From an uncultured Pelagibacteraceae bacterium (GTDB lineage Bacteria > Pseudomonadota > Alphaproteobacteria > Pelagibacterales > Pelagibacteraceae), in the NCBI GenBank assembly GCA_902547825.1, contig CACCPE010000002.1, positions 1 through 64,000 on the forward strand: DNA of 64,000 nt, written 5' to 3'. The notes under the pieces were generated by a model that was given only the letters and a program-made list of their open reading frames with translations, did no database searches and had not been told where the DNA came from. The translations under genes and the position numbers were made by a program. How positions within the stretch are numbered: the stretch's first letter is position 1; each line of letters opens with the position of its first letter. This document shows positions 9,523 through 18,831 of this stretch, piece after piece.

Positions 9523-10503
9523 TCAACTGCTTAAATCATTAAGTAAATTTAACAAATTTTTAAAGTCTTTAGGTAAGTCTACCTTAAAGCTTACCCATTT
9601 TTTTTGAGTTGGATGTAAAAACTCTAAAGTTTGAGCATGTAATGCTTGACCATTTAAATTACTTAATTTTTCAAAAAATTTTGTATTAATTTTTTTAAAT
9701 TTTAAATTTTTTTTTCCGTATTTATAATCACCTAATAGCGAAGAACCTTTGTAATTTAAATGCACTCTTATCTGATGCGTTCTTCCAGTTTCCAACTCAC
9801 ATTCCACCAAACTAATTTTTGGAACATCTTTTATATTAAATACCCTTAAAGTATTGTAATTTGTAATAGCTTTTTTACCATTTAACTCACTCACACACAT
9901 TAATTGTCTGTTTTTTTTGTTTCTCGTTATTAATGTTTCTATTCTTCCCTTTAAAGGCCTTACAACCCCCCATATTAAGCATTTATATTTCCTTTTTATA
10001 GTGTGTTCACTGAATTGTTTACTTAGTTTGGAGTGAGAAAAATTATTTTTTGCAACTACTAACAGACCACTTGTTTCTTTATCAATTCTATGAACAATTC
10101 CGGGTCTTAAATTTCCATTTATATTTGATAAATTTTTTTTATATTTATAAATCAAAGCATTAGCTAAAGTATTTTCAAAATTCCCCGCACCCGGATGCAC
10201 CACCATCCCTTTTGGTTTATTTATAACTAAAATATCCTTATCTTCATAAATTATATCTAGAATTGTTTTTTTTGGAATTAAATGATTTTTATTTACTTGA
10301 ATTATATTAACTGAAATTTTGTCGTTTGTTTTGATTTTAGTAGAGGGAGCCAAAATTGAAATTTTATTTATTTTAATCTGTTTTTTTTCAATCAACTTTT
10401 TTATATAAGATCGAGTTAAATCCTTTATTTCTTTAGATAAATAAACATCTAATCTGCATCTATTATTGTTTTTTGTTACTAAGAATTTGATTGTTTTATT
10501 CAT
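9523..10503 (-). CDS. rluD: RluA-family 23S rRNA pseudouridine synthase, probably RluD
   Basis: 326-aa protein with an N-terminal S4 RNA-binding domain (RLDVYLSKEIKDLTRSYIKKLIEKKQIKIN region, about residues 17-48) and an RluA catalytic domain. The signature HRIDKETSGLLVVAK contains the catalytic Asp. DIIYEDKDILVINKPKGMVVHPG and TGRTHQIRVH also fit. The S4-plus-catalytic architecture and the rpoH neighbourhood favour RluD (U1911/1915/1917 in helix 69), but RluC-type specificity cannot be excluded. It is probably cotranscribed with rpoH. Confidence 0.88.
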   Translation of the reverse strand: MNKTIKFLVTKNNNRCRLDVYLSKEIKDLTRSYIKKLIEKKQIKINKISILAPSTKIKTNDKISVNIIQVNKNHLIPKKTILDIIYEDKDILVINKPKGMVVHPGAGNFENTLANALIYKYKKNLSNINGNLRPGIVHRIDKETSGLLVVAKNNFSHSKLSKQFSEHTIKRKYKCLIWGVVRPLKGRIETLITRNKKNRQLMCVSELNGKKAITNYNTLRVFNIKDVPKISLVECELETGRTHQIRVHLNYKGSSLLGDYKYGKKNLKFKKINTKFFEKLSNLNGQALHAQTLEFLHPTQKKWVSFKVDLPKDFKNLLNLLNDLSS

Positions 10504-10528
10504 AAATATATTTTAACTAGTTAATACT

Positions 10529-10606
10529 GCGCCGGTAGCTTCAACTGGATAGAGCGCCGGATTTCGGCTCCGGAGGTTATGGGTTCGACTCCTATCCGGC
10601 GCACCA
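10529..10606 (+). tRNA. tRNA-Arg (anticodon UCG)
   Basis: Cloverleaf folded by hand. The acceptor stem GCGCCGG/CCGGCGC pairs fully. The D stem is GCTT/GAGC, and the anticodon stem CCGGA/TCCGG holds the loop TTTCGGC, giving anticodon TCG. The T arm contains the TTCGACT loop, and an encoded CCA end sits at 10604-10606. The next gene (GT17) converges on it 4 bp later and begins a short block of accessory-looking glycan genes. Confidence 0.95.
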
Positions 10607-10610
10607 ATTA

Positions 10611-11411
10611 TCAAATAATCCACTTTGAAAACTTTTCTTTGTTATTTAAAATAAATTCTGGATATGACTTATCTAATTGAATTTTTTTTAGCTTAAAACC
10701 TCTATTAAAAATATCCTGATTTTTTATAATTTTTTCATGAATCTCATTTTCACTCAATTTTTTGCTGTCAAATTCACCGTGAGAAAATGATTCTATTTTC
10801 TTTATTATCTGTTTTGGTGTGTGAAGAAAAGAGAAATGCCAACCACCTTTAATTATTTGCAGATGTTTTTTATCTATTCTCCAAAAAGGATAATCTTTGA
10901 ATTTTAAATTTCTAAGATCTTGCATTGAAGTTATATTTTTCCTTTTTGAGATTTTAGAACCAATCCAATTACTCTCTGCTAAGTTTTGAAGATTTAATTT
11001 ATACATAAACATTTTCTGCGAAAAAGCTATAAATTTTTTATTGTATTTAATTTCATTTAATTTTTTCAAATCTGGAATTTCATCTGAGTCTGACAATATT
11101 ATCAGATCATCTGGTAGTGCATCTTTAATTCCCTCAAATAAAGCATTCCTTTGATGTTGCTCAATAGGTGATTCACCTCCAGTATGTTTTGTAAAGTTAA
11201 TATCTTCTTTAAAATCTGCGACAATAAATTTAATTTTTTTTTTAAATTTTGGAAAATTATTTATATTAAAATTAATTTTTTTACTTTTTCCTTGATGAGT
11301 TCTTGTAGACTCCGAGACCACAAAATAGTCTACGTAATCATCCAAAATATTTAATCTTAAGTCAACAATATGATCTTCATTAAAATATTGGAAGCAGTCG
11401 TATATAGCCAT
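10611..11411 (-). CDS. Glycosyltransferase family 17 protein
   Basis: 266-aa protein that opens with MAIYDCFQYFNEDHIVDLRL, followed by FVVSESTRTHQG, ERNALF-like QRNALF and DSDEIPD (residues 108-114). These match GT17, the family of eukaryotic bisecting N-acetylglucosaminyltransferases (MGAT3) that also has bacterial members in surface-glycan clusters. The Asp-rich motif probably binds metal and nucleotide sugar. The start shares one base with the stop of the upstream FkbM methyltransferase, so the two are translationally coupled. Donor and acceptor sugars are unknown. A role in cell-surface glycan synthesis is inferred. Confidence 0.8.
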   Translation of the reverse strand: MAIYDCFQYFNEDHIVDLRLNILDDYVDYFVVSESTRTHQGKSKKINFNINNFPKFKKKIKFIVADFKEDINFTKHTGGESPIEQHQRNALFEGIKDALPDDLIILSDSDEIPDLKKLNEIKYNKKFIAFSQKMFMYKLNLQNLAESNWIGSKISKRKNITSMQDLRNLKFKDYPFWRIDKKHLQIIKGGWHFSFLHTPKQIIKKIESFSHGEFDSKKLSENEIHEKIIKNQDIFNRGFKLKKIQLDKSYPEFILNNKEKFSKWII

Positions 11412-12358
11412 TATTTAAAATATAGATCCTGTAATTTATCTATCTCACTATTTGTTATATTTAATTTTTTCATAATATCTTTTAAAATATTTATCTGTCC
11501 AAATATTAGTAGCAAACACATGAATTTTTCTTTATTTTTCAAAATTAAATTGATACCTTCATCGATTTCAAAGTTAGGAATAAATATCATGTCAAGTTCT
11601 GCTGGAATTCTAGTGCTATGACTCCCGATTCCCTTCCAATCTATAGCCACATATTTTAATTCGTACAAATAATTTAATAATTTATGCCAACTTGGCACAT
11701 CATGATACATTGAAAAAACATGCGCTTCTATTCTGATAAATAGAGGGCGAAATTCTCCTAATCCTTTTAAAATTTCATACTCCGCACCTTGAGTGTCTAT
11801 TTTTAAATAATCTAATTCTTTTATATGAATTTTAGTCAAAGAATTATTCAGTGTATCGCAATCTACTTCAATAGTTTTAGTAACATTAAATTTTTCATAA
11901 TCTTTAACTTTTATATTATGTAAATAAAATTTTTTTGTATTTGGTTTAAACATTGAAGAACTTCCGGGTCTATTTCCTAAAAAATATAACTTTTTTTTTT
12001 CTTTGCTGCTCCAAAGTCCCTTTTTAATCAAATTTTTTTTTTGGCTAGCTTGACTCATCCCTGAATTTAAAGGTTCAATCAAAATTTGATCAAAGTAAAT
12101 ATTGTACCGTGAGTGAAAAAATTGATCAGAGTTAAACCCACCTTGGGCACCAACATCTAAAGCAATTAACTTTTTTTTTCCAATTAATTGCTCAATAATT
12201 TTTGAAAAATTTTGAGATTTGTTGCTAAAATAACTTTCATTATCAAGAAAATTTATTACTCTTCTATTAAGATTTAATTTTATAAGAATTTTAAAAATTG
12301 AAGGAAGAATTAATTTCATTAAACTTCTTGATATATTTAATAATCTGTTTTTTAACAT
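11411..12358 (-). CDS. FkbM-family SAM-dependent methyltransferase
   Basis: 315 aa. The SAM-binding motif LIALDVGAQGG (about 64-74) and the FkbM hallmark YLKIDTQGAEYEILKGL (about 184-200) are present, along with an LIEPL acidic loop. FkbM proteins O-methylate sugars, among other substrates, and are frequent in O-antigen and capsule clusters. Here the gene sits between a GT17 glycosyltransferase and a 2OG-oxygenase-like gene, so a glycan substrate is a reasonable inference. An N-terminal extension of about 60 residues contains a hydrophobic patch but no clear signal peptide. Confidence 0.83.
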   Translation of the reverse strand: MLKNRLLNISRSLMKLILPSIFKILIKLNLNRRVINFLDNESYFSNKSQNFSKIIEQLIGKKKLIALDVGAQGGFNSDQFFHSRYNIYFDQILIEPLNSGMSQASQKKNLIKKGLWSSKEKKKLYFLGNRPGSSSMFKPNTKKFYLHNIKVKDYEKFNVTKTIEVDCDTLNNSLTKIHIKELDYLKIDTQGAEYEILKGLGEFRPLFIRIEAHVFSMYHDVPSWHKLLNYLYELKYVAIDWKGIGSHSTRIPAELDMIFIPNFEIDEGINLILKNKEKFMCLLLIFGQINILKDIMKKLNITNSEIDKLQDLYFK

Positions 12359-12368
12359 TTAAAAGAAA

Positions 12369-13076
12369 TTATTTTTTTGTGAAAGTAGTGAGACCTATTT
12401 TTTTTCCATCTATAATACAAGATGAGCAGTGTAGTCTTGTTCGATCAAATATTAACATAGATCCCTCTTCCCATTCATAAACTAAATCTATTTCTAAGCC
12501 AGCAAGGTTATTTATATTTTCATGTTTGAGATATTTTTCATATTGGGACCTATCAAACGGTTTTTTTTCGTACATTTTAAGATGTGCAGATGATCTTAAA
12601 TTTTGGCCATAACCTAGTTTTTTAATTTTTAACTCATTTTCATCTATTGTAAAATTTGTAGAGTTACCATAAAACTTATTTTTAAAAATTACTGTGCTTC
12701 CTTTAGAGGATAATGGAATTAAAGTTTGTTTATAAATAATTTCGTCGCTGTTAAAACCAGCATCAACATGTAAACCTATAGGATTGTAACTTTCTTGGAA
12801 AAGGCCAAGTATATCTTCACCTTTATCGTCCTTAAGGTTATCCATTTTAAAATCACCAATTTCGTTTTTTAATCTTTCGCTAAAAAGATGTTCTAATTCT
12901 TTATTAAAATTCTTAAGCCATCTTTTTTTTACGACGTTTTGCTTTTTATTGTGAACTGTTATTGGCAAATCATTATATAGCTTTAAAAATTTATCTAATT
13001 CATTTCTTTTGTAGAGCCCTTTTAACACTTTTGGCGGACTTTCAAGTCTTTGTATTTGCTCAATTTTTTTATGCAT
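12369..13076 (-). CDS. 2OG/Fe(II) dioxygenase-like protein of the glycan block
   Basis: 235 aa, not assignable to a named enzyme. It shows the pattern of a double-stranded beta-helix Fe(II) oxygenase: GLHVDAG supplies an H-x-D pair (His103, Asp105). A strand-rich section follows (KQTLIPLSSKGSTVIF), then WEEGSMLIFDRTRLHCSS with a distal His216 and a basic residue at 225-226 that could bind the 2-oxoglutarate carboxylate. It is upstream of, and on the same strand as, the FkbM and GT17 genes with a 10-bp gap, so it may hydroxylate a sugar, lipid or precursor. The cofactor is inferred from the residues only. Confidence 0.6.
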   Translation of the reverse strand: MHKKIEQIQRLESPPKVLKGLYKRNELDKFLKLYNDLPITVHNKKQNVVKKRWLKNFNKELEHLFSERLKNEIGDFKMDNLKDDKGEDILGLFQESYNPIGLHVDAGFNSDEIIYKQTLIPLSSKGSTVIFKNKFYGNSTNFTIDENELKIKKLGYGQNLRSSAHLKMYEKKPFDRSQYEKYLKHENINNLAGLEIDLVYEWEEGSMLIFDRTRLHCSSCIIDGKKIGLTTFTKK

Positions 13077-13102
13077 AAATTATTTAAAATATCATTTTAA
13101 AT

Positions 13103-14056
13103 TTACTTTGCAGCCCTTTTTATTCTATCATTGATGGCAATACCTGGACCGTTAAGAGGTATTCTTGCAATTTGAATAGCTCTATAACCTTTTTTTTTAA
13201 TATTTCTTAAAGTTATATACAATTTAGATGCAGCTTCTTTTAAATCATATTTTTCACTCAAACTAAAGAAAGATTTTCTATTTATGTATTTTTTTCCTAT
13301 GTATATAAAAGCACTTTTTTTGTCGTGATATTTTTGATTGAGAAAAACTGGTATACCTGGGGAATAATGTTTTTTTAACATCCCAGGTGATTTTATCTTT
13401 GAGGAAAATTTTTTTCCTTTTAATTTTATTTTTAAAATTTTCTCAATCTTTTTAAAATCAATAATGCCTGGTCTTAAAATTTTTGGTGTATGAGTCAAAT
13501 CTATAACCGTGGACTCAATTCCAATTTTTGAAACTCCTCCATTAATGATTAAAGGAATTTTCTTTTTAAAATCCTCATATACATCTAAAGCTTTAACAGG
13601 ACTTAGTTTAGATGAGAGATTAGCACTAGGCATAGCTAAAGGAAAATTTGTTCTTTTAAGAATATTTCTTACTATCCTGTGTTTAGGAAATCTAATAGCT
13701 ACAGTTTTTAAATTAGCACACGCTATTGAATGAATTTTAGAATTTTTCTTTTTTTTTAAAATAAAAGTTAAAGGACCTGGACAAAATTTTTTATAAAGCT
13801 TACTAAAATTTTTGTTAAAAATTACATCATTTTCAGCCTGGGACTTACTATAATAATGAATTATTAAAGGATTATAATTTGGCCTCTTTTTTAACATGAA
13901 AATTTTTTTAATAGAATTTTTCGAGTAAGCATTTCCTGCTAATCCATACACTGTTTCTGTTGGTAAACTAACAACTCTCTCACTTTTTAAGTATTTAATA
14001 GTTTTGTTAAGAATTTTTCTATTAAAGGAGAATATATTTGAATAGATATTTTTCAT
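13103..14056 (-). CDS. tsaC: L-threonylcarbamoyladenylate synthase TsaC/Sua5
   Basis: Makes threonylcarbamoyl-AMP for the t6A modification at A37 of ANN-decoding tRNAs. The 317-aa protein has a YrdC domain (LPTETVYGLAGNA, KKRPNYNPLIIHY, CPGPLTFIL, AIRFPKH, MPSANLS) and a C-terminal Sua5 domain introduced by SPGMLKKHYSPGIPV. The longer Sua5 architecture is usual in alphaproteobacteria. It is transcribed away from xseB with only an 18-bp gap, so the two promoters must overlap the neighbouring coding regions. Confidence 0.95.
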   Translation of the reverse strand: MKNIYSNIFSFNRKILNKTIKYLKSERVVSLPTETVYGLAGNAYSKNSIKKIFMLKKRPNYNPLIIHYYSKSQAENDVIFNKNFSKLYKKFCPGPLTFILKKKKNSKIHSIACANLKTVAIRFPKHRIVRNILKRTNFPLAMPSANLSSKLSPVKALDVYEDFKKKIPLIINGGVSKIGIESTVIDLTHTPKILRPGIIDFKKIEKILKIKLKGKKFSSKIKSPGMLKKHYSPGIPVFLNQKYHDKKSAFIYIGKKYINRKSFFSLSEKYDLKEAASKLYITLRNIKKKGYRAIQIARIPLNGPGIAINDRIKRAAK

Positions 14057-14074
14057 AATGTAATAATAAATCTA

Positions 14075-14290
14075 ATGAAAACTGAAAATATTCCAACTGA
14101 CATAAAAAGTAAATCTTTAAAAGAGGCTAGGGAAGAAATTAATAAGATTTTGAGTAGACTTGAGGCTCAGCAAATTGATTTTAACACTTCAGTCAAAGAT
14201 TATCAAAGATTAATGCTTTTGAATAGACACGTGGATAGTCTTTTCAAGAAAAAGTTTAAAGAAATTTCTTTAAAAAATTTAAAAAAATAG
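14075..14290 (+). CDS. xseB: Exodeoxyribonuclease VII small subunit XseB
   Basis: 71 aa. The pattern EEINKILSRLEAQQIDFNTSVKDYQRLMLLNRHVDSLFKKKFKEI matches the two-helix XseB fold, in which LExxxxxLxxSvxxYxRgxxL is conserved. It assembles on XseA to degrade single-stranded DNA. Its place directly before ispA and dxs reproduces the widely conserved xseB-ispA-dxs operon, which strengthens the call for such a short protein. xseA is not in the window. Confidence 0.88.
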   Translation: MKTENIPTDIKSKSLKEAREEINKILSRLEAQQIDFNTSVKDYQRLMLLNRHVDSLFKKKFKEISLKNLKK

Positions 14291-15166
14291 ATGGTTAAAG
14301 ATAAATTAAATAGAAATTCAAAAAAAGTGGATAAATTTATTAGCCAGTTTCTAAAAAATCAAAAAAAATCTTTGTTAGTGCCACCAATGAAATATGGTGT
14401 AATATCCGGTGGAAAAAAAATAAGATCATCAATAATTTTTGACACTGGAAAATTATATAAAATTAGAAACATAAAACTCATCAATATTTGTGCTGCTGTT
14501 GAATGCATACATTCTTATTCTTTAATTCACGATGATCTTCCTTGTATGGATGATGATGTCACCAGAAGAGGAAAACCATCAACACATATTAAATTTGGAG
14601 AGGCCACTGCCGTGTTAGCAGGCAACTCATTGTTAACTTTGGCTTTTGAAATAATAGCAGATAAATCCTATACACTTAACTCAAATCAAAAAAATGAGAT
14701 TGTAAAGTTATTGGCCAACTGTTCAGGTCACACTGGAATTGCGGGTGGTCAAGAGCTTGATTTAAAGTATGAAAATAAAAAGAAAAATCTAAGTCAAATA
14801 ATTAATATGCAGAAAAAAAAAACTGGCAAATTATTTGGTTTTTGTCTTCAATCGGTAGGAATAATTGCTAATAAAAACAAAAAAGAAAAATTGTATTTAG
14901 GAAAATTAGGAGAGGAAATAGGTTTATTGTTTCAATTGGCTGATGATTTCTTAGATATAAAAGGATCAAAAAAAAAGGTTGGTAAACCTATAAAAAAAGA
15001 TAAAAAAAAAGGTAAATCCACTTTAATTAACTTACTTGGATATAAAAATGCTTTTATCTATGCCGTTAAATTAAAGAAAAAAATATTGCTAAAATTAAAA
15101 AAACATGGAAAAAATGCTGAAGATTTAGCTAAAACAATTAAATTTATTTTAGAAAGAAACTTTTAA
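14291..15166 (+). CDS. ispA: Farnesyl/geranyl diphosphate synthase IspA
   Basis: Short-chain prenyl transferase that extends DMAPP with IPP to GPP/FPP. The 291-aa all-helical protein has the first Asp-rich motif DDLPCMDDD with the preceding [10 protein letters not shown], the GGQELDL segment, the KTGKLFGF pocket and the second Asp-rich motif [17 protein letters not shown] near residue 38 binds IPP. It begins immediately after xseB, and its last base overlaps dxs. FPP from this enzyme would supply the ispB product encoded nearby. Confidence 0.95.
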   Translation: MVKDKLNRNSKKVDKFISQFLKNQKKSLLVPPMKYGVISGGKKIRSSIIFDTGKLYKIRNIKLINICAAVECIHSYSLIHDDLPCMDDDVTRRGKPSTHIKFGEATAVLAGNSLLTLAFEIIADKSYTLNSNQKNEIVKLLANCSGHTGIAGGQELDLKYENKKKNLSQIINMQKKKTGKLFGFCLQSVGIIANKNKKEKLYLGKLGEEIGLLFQLADDFLDIKGSKKKVGKPIKKDKKKGKSTLINLLGYKNAFIYAVKLKKKILLKLKKHGKNAEDLAKTIKFILERNF

Positions 15167-17085
15167 TGACCAATTTGATAAAACAAATTACTTTTCCGTC
15201 TGATTTAAGAAATTTTAAAAAGGAAAATTTAAAACAAATATCTGACGAATTAAGAGATGAACTAATTGATGTAGTCTCAGAAACTGGCGGCCACCTAGGG
15301 GCAGGTTTGGGAGTCGTAGAATTAACAGTAGCATTACATTACGTTTTTGATACGCCTAAAGATAAATTAGTTTGGGATGTAAGCCACCAATGCTACCCGC
15401 ATAAGATTATTACTGGTAGAAGAGATCGAATTAGAACTTTAAGAAAAGGAGGTGGATTATCTGGATTTACAAAAAGGACTGAAAGTGAATATGATCCATT
15501 TGGTGCTGCTCATAGCTCTACATCAATTTCGTCAACTCTAGGGATGGCAGTAGCAAAAAAATTATCTAACAATAAAAATCATGTTGTAGCTGTTATTGGA
15601 GATGGAGCTATGAGTGCAGGTATGGCTTATGAGGCTATGAATAATGCAGGTGCTCTCAAATCGAATTTAATAGTGATACTTAACGATAATGATATGTCGA
15701 TAGCTAGACCAGTTGGGGCTATGAGTAATTATCTCGCAAAACTTCTCTCTGGGAAGTTATATTTTAGTTTTAGAGAAACAATAAAAATGGTAATATCTGC
15801 ATTTTCTAAAAGATTTTCACAAAAAGCAGGAAAAGCTGAAGATTTATTGAGAAATATAGTAACTGGCGGCACTTTATTTAATGAGCTTGGATTTTACTAT
15901 GTCGGTCCGATTGATGGCCATGATGTTGAAAATTTAGTCGATATTTTTGAAAACGTAAAAAAATCTAATCATAAAGGACCTGTTTTAATACACGTAAGAA
16001 CCCAAAAAGGCAAAGGATATAAACCTGCAGAGAGCTCGGGAGATAAATATCATGGTGTTTCTAAATTTAATATTTCGACTGGTGAACAAACTAAATCAAA
16101 TTCTAATATTCCTTCTTATACAAAAGTTTTTGCAGAAACCTTAATTAAACATGCCGAACAAGATACAAAAATTATCGGTATTACTGGAGCAATGCCTTCA
16201 GGCACAGGTTTAAATATATTTGAAAAAAAATTCCCTGATAGAACTTTTGATGTTGGTATAGCTGAACAACATGCAGTTACATTCGCAGCAGGTTTAGCTA
16301 CAGAGGGTTTTAAACCATACGCAGCAATATATTCAACTTTTTTACAAAGAGCTTATGACCAAGTAGTACATGACGTAGCTTTACAGTCATTACCAGTAAG
16401 ATTCGCCATTGATAGAGCAGGATTAGTTGGTGCTGACGGACCAACCCATGCAGGTTCTTTTGATATTACATATTTATCAACTCTACCAAATTTTGTTGTT
16501 ATGGCAGCTAGTAATGAAGCTGAACTTGTAAAAATGATAAACACCACAGTTGAAATTAACGATCGACCTTCTGCATTTAGATACCCGCGTGGTAACGGGA
16601 CAGGAGCAATATTACCATCAATTAAAGAAGTTTTAGAAATCGGTAAAGCGAGGGTCATTAAAGAGGGAAAAAAAGTTGCTATTTTAAATTTCGGTGCAAG
16701 ACTTGAGGAATGTAAAAAAGCGGGGGCAAAACTTTCTTTAATAGGTATAGAGCCTACTATTGTGGACGCAAGGTTTGCTAAACCTTTAGATGAAAAATTG
16801 ATAATGGAAATAGCTACAAATCATGAGGTATTAATAACTATTGAGGAGGGATCTATAGGAGGATTTGGTTCTCACGTAATGCAATTGTTGTCTGACAGAG
16901 GAGTCTTTGATACTGGTTTAAAGTTTAGATCAATGATACTTCCTGATAGATTTATCGATCAAGATACACCAGAAAAGATGTATGAAATAGCAGGTTTAGA
17001 CAGTATATCTATTATTAATAAAGTAAAAGAAACTTTAAACTCTAATATTATTCTTGCAAAAAATAAAAACAAAATTTCAAACTAA
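15166..17085 (+). CDS. dxs: 1-deoxy-D-xylulose-5-phosphate synthase Dxs
   Basis: TPP-dependent first enzyme of the MEP isoprenoid pathway, joining pyruvate and glyceraldehyde-3-phosphate. The 639-aa protein shows [30 protein letters not shown], the TPP/Mg motif [15 protein letters not shown] with the downstream [20 protein letters not shown], the glutamate-bearing [15 protein letters not shown] and [15 protein letters not shown]. Length and order are normal. It shares a stop-codon overlap of 4 bp with convergent aroC. Confidence 0.98.
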   Translation: MTNLIKQITFPSDLRNFKKENLKQISDELRDELIDVVSETGGHLGAGLGVVELTVALHYVFDTPKDKLVWDVSHQCYPHKIITGRRDRIRTLRKGGGLSGFTKRTESEYDPFGAAHSSTSISSTLGMAVAKKLSNNKNHVVAVIGDGAMSAGMAYEAMNNAGALKSNLIVILNDNDMSIARPVGAMSNYLAKLLSGKLYFSFRETIKMVISAFSKRFSQKAGKAEDLLRNIVTGGTLFNELGFYYVGPIDGHDVENLVDIFENVKKSNHKGPVLIHVRTQKGKGYKPAESSGDKYHGVSKFNISTGEQTKSNSNIPSYTKVFAETLIKHAEQDTKIIGITGAMPSGTGLNIFEKKFPDRTFDVGIAEQHAVTFAAGLATEGFKPYAAIYSTFLQRAYDQVVHDVALQSLPVRFAIDRAGLVGADGPTHAGSFDITYLSTLPNFVVMAASNEAELVKMINTTVEINDRPSAFRYPRGNGTGAILPSIKEVLEIGKARVIKEGKKVAILNFGARLEECKKAGAKLSLIGIEPTIVDARFAKPLDEKLIMEIATNHEVLITIEEGSIGGFGSHVMQLLSDRGVFDTGLKFRSMILPDRFIDQDTPEKMYEIAGLDSISIINKVKETLNSNIILAKNKNKISN

Positions 17086-18164
17086 TCACACTGAGCTCTA
17101 TGCATCAAGTAATGGTCTAATAATACACAGTTTAACATTGCTTCGCCTATAGGAACGGCTCTAATACCAACACATGGATCATGTCTTCCTCTGACAGAAA
17201 TATTTGTATTCCTCCCCCTTTTGTTTATTGTATTCCTACTTGTTAATATAGATGAAGTAGGTTTAACTGCAAATGAAGCCACAACGTCTTGACCTGAAGA
17301 AATACCGCCTAGAATTCCACCAGCTTGATTTGATTTAAAATTTACTTTTCCTGATCCTTTTCTCATTTCATCTGAGTTTTCTTCTCCACTTAAAAATGCA
17401 GCATTCATACCAGCACCAATATTAACACCTTTGACTGCATTTATGCTCATTAGAGCTGCAGATATATCAGTATCTAACTTTGAATAAATAGGCGCACCTA
17501 AACCAACAGGAATCCCAGTTGCTCTTAATTCAATAATAGCTCCACAAGAAGAACCAGCTTTTCTAACAGCTAACAGATATTTTTCCCAGAGTTTCACAGA
17601 TTTTTTATCTGGACAGAAAAAAGGATTTTTTCTAATTTCTTTGTTATTCCAATTTGACTTATTACAAGACATTAAGCCTAATTGAGTTACTGCTCCTATA
17701 ACGTTAAACCTTGAACCAATTAATTTTTTTAAAACAATTTTAGCAACTGCGCCAGCTGCTACTCTACATGCAGTTTCTCTAGCTGATTGCCTACCTCCTC
17801 CTCTGTAATCTCTGATTCCATATTTTTTAAAATAAGTATAATCCGCATGACCTGGTCTAAATTTATCTTTAATAGTTTCGTAGTCTCTAGATCTTTTATC
17901 TTCATTTTGAATTATTATAGATATCGGCGTCCCAGTTGTCTTTCCCTCGAATACTCCAGATAAAATTGATACTTTATCAGACTCCTTTCTTTGAGTGGTA
18001 AATTTTGACTGTCCTGGCCTCCTTCTATCCATATCTTTTTGAATATCTCTTTCAGAAAGAGGTATATTGGGAGGACAACCATCTATAACACATCCTATTG
18101 CTGGACCGTGAGATTCTCCCCAAGTTGTAAACCTAAATATTTTTCCAAAAGTATTAAAAGACAT
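17082..18164 (-). CDS. aroC: Chorismate synthase AroC
   Basis: Converts EPSP to chorismate using reduced FMN, as the last step of the shikimate pathway. The 360-aa sequence has the signatures [64 protein letters not shown] and the terminal [18 protein letters not shown]. It is transcribed divergently from pdxH with a 34-bp gap and converges on dxs with a 4-bp overlap (CTAA). Confidence 0.98.
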   Translation of the reverse strand: MSFNTFGKIFRFTTWGESHGPAIGCVIDGCPPNIPLSERDIQKDMDRRRPGQSKFTTQRKESDKVSILSGVFEGKTTGTPISIIIQNEDKRSRDYETIKDKFRPGHADYTYFKKYGIRDYRGGGRQSARETACRVAAGAVAKIVLKKLIGSRFNVIGAVTQLGLMSCNKSNWNNKEIRKNPFFCPDKKSVKLWEKYLLAVRKAGSSCGAIIELRATGIPVGLGAPIYSKLDTDISAALMSINAVKGVNIGAGMNAAFLSGEENSDEMRKGSGKVNFKSNQAGGILGGISSGQDVVASFAVKPTSSILTSRNTINKRGRNTNISVRGRHDPCVGIRAVPIGEAMLNCVLLDHYLMHRAQCD

Positions 18165-18198
18165 AGATAATTAATGTATAAATTATTTTAAAGAAATT

Positions 18199-18831
18199 AT
18201 GAATCAAAAAAATGGCAAAAATTCACTAGGATTAGACATTATCTTTGAAGATTTAGATAATCCTATAGAATTGTTTAAAAAATGGTTTTCAAAAGCTGAG
18301 GAAAGTGAAATTAACGACCCAAACGCTGTTGCTGTTGCGACTTCAAATAAACATAACCAGCCAAATGTCAGGATGGTTCTTTTAAAGGGATTGAGTGATG
18401 CAGGATTTGTTTTTTACACTAATTTTAATAGCAAAAAAGGAAATGAACTTAAAGAGAATCAAAAAGCCTCAATGTGCTTTCACTGGAAAAGTTTAAGACG
18501 TCAGGTAAGAGCTATTGGAAAAGTAGAGGAAGTTTCAGCTAAAGAAGCAGATGATTATTTTAATTCACGACCATACAAAAATAGAATTAGCGCGTGGGCT
18601 TCATCACAATCGTCAATTTTAGATCAAAGAGAAACTTTTATTAATAAAATAAAAGAATTTGAAAAAAAATTTCCTGATCAAAAAAATGTACCAAGACCGC
18701 CACACTGGTCCGGATGGAGATTGCTACCAAATGAAATAGAATTTTGGTTAGACGGCGAAGGTAGAATACATGAGAGATTAAACTATAGAAAAAAAAACGG
18801 AAGTTGGGAAAAAGAGCTTCTTTATCCTTAA
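18199..18831 (+). CDS. pdxH: Pyridoxamine/pyridoxine 5'-phosphate oxidase PdxH
   Basis: FMN enzyme that oxidises PNP/PMP to pyridoxal phosphate. The 210-aa protein contains NAVAVATSNKHNQPNVRMVLLKG, GFVFYTNFNSKKGNEL, CFHWKSLRRQVRAIGKVE, SRPYKNRISAWASSQS, PPHWSGWRLLPNEIEFW and the C-terminal RLNYRK, all canonical. In an organism with reduced vitamin synthesis it probably serves B6 salvage (inference). The stop overlaps convergent ispB by 4 bp (TTAA). Confidence 0.97.
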   Translation: MNQKNGKNSLGLDIIFEDLDNPIELFKKWFSKAEESEINDPNAVAVATSNKHNQPNVRMVLLKGLSDAGFVFYTNFNSKKGNELKENQKASMCFHWKSLRRQVRAIGKVEEVSAKEADDYFNSRPYKNRISAWASSQSSILDQRETFINKIKEFEKKFPDQKNVPRPPHWSGWRLLPNEIEFWLDGEGRIHERLNYRKKNGSWEKELLYP

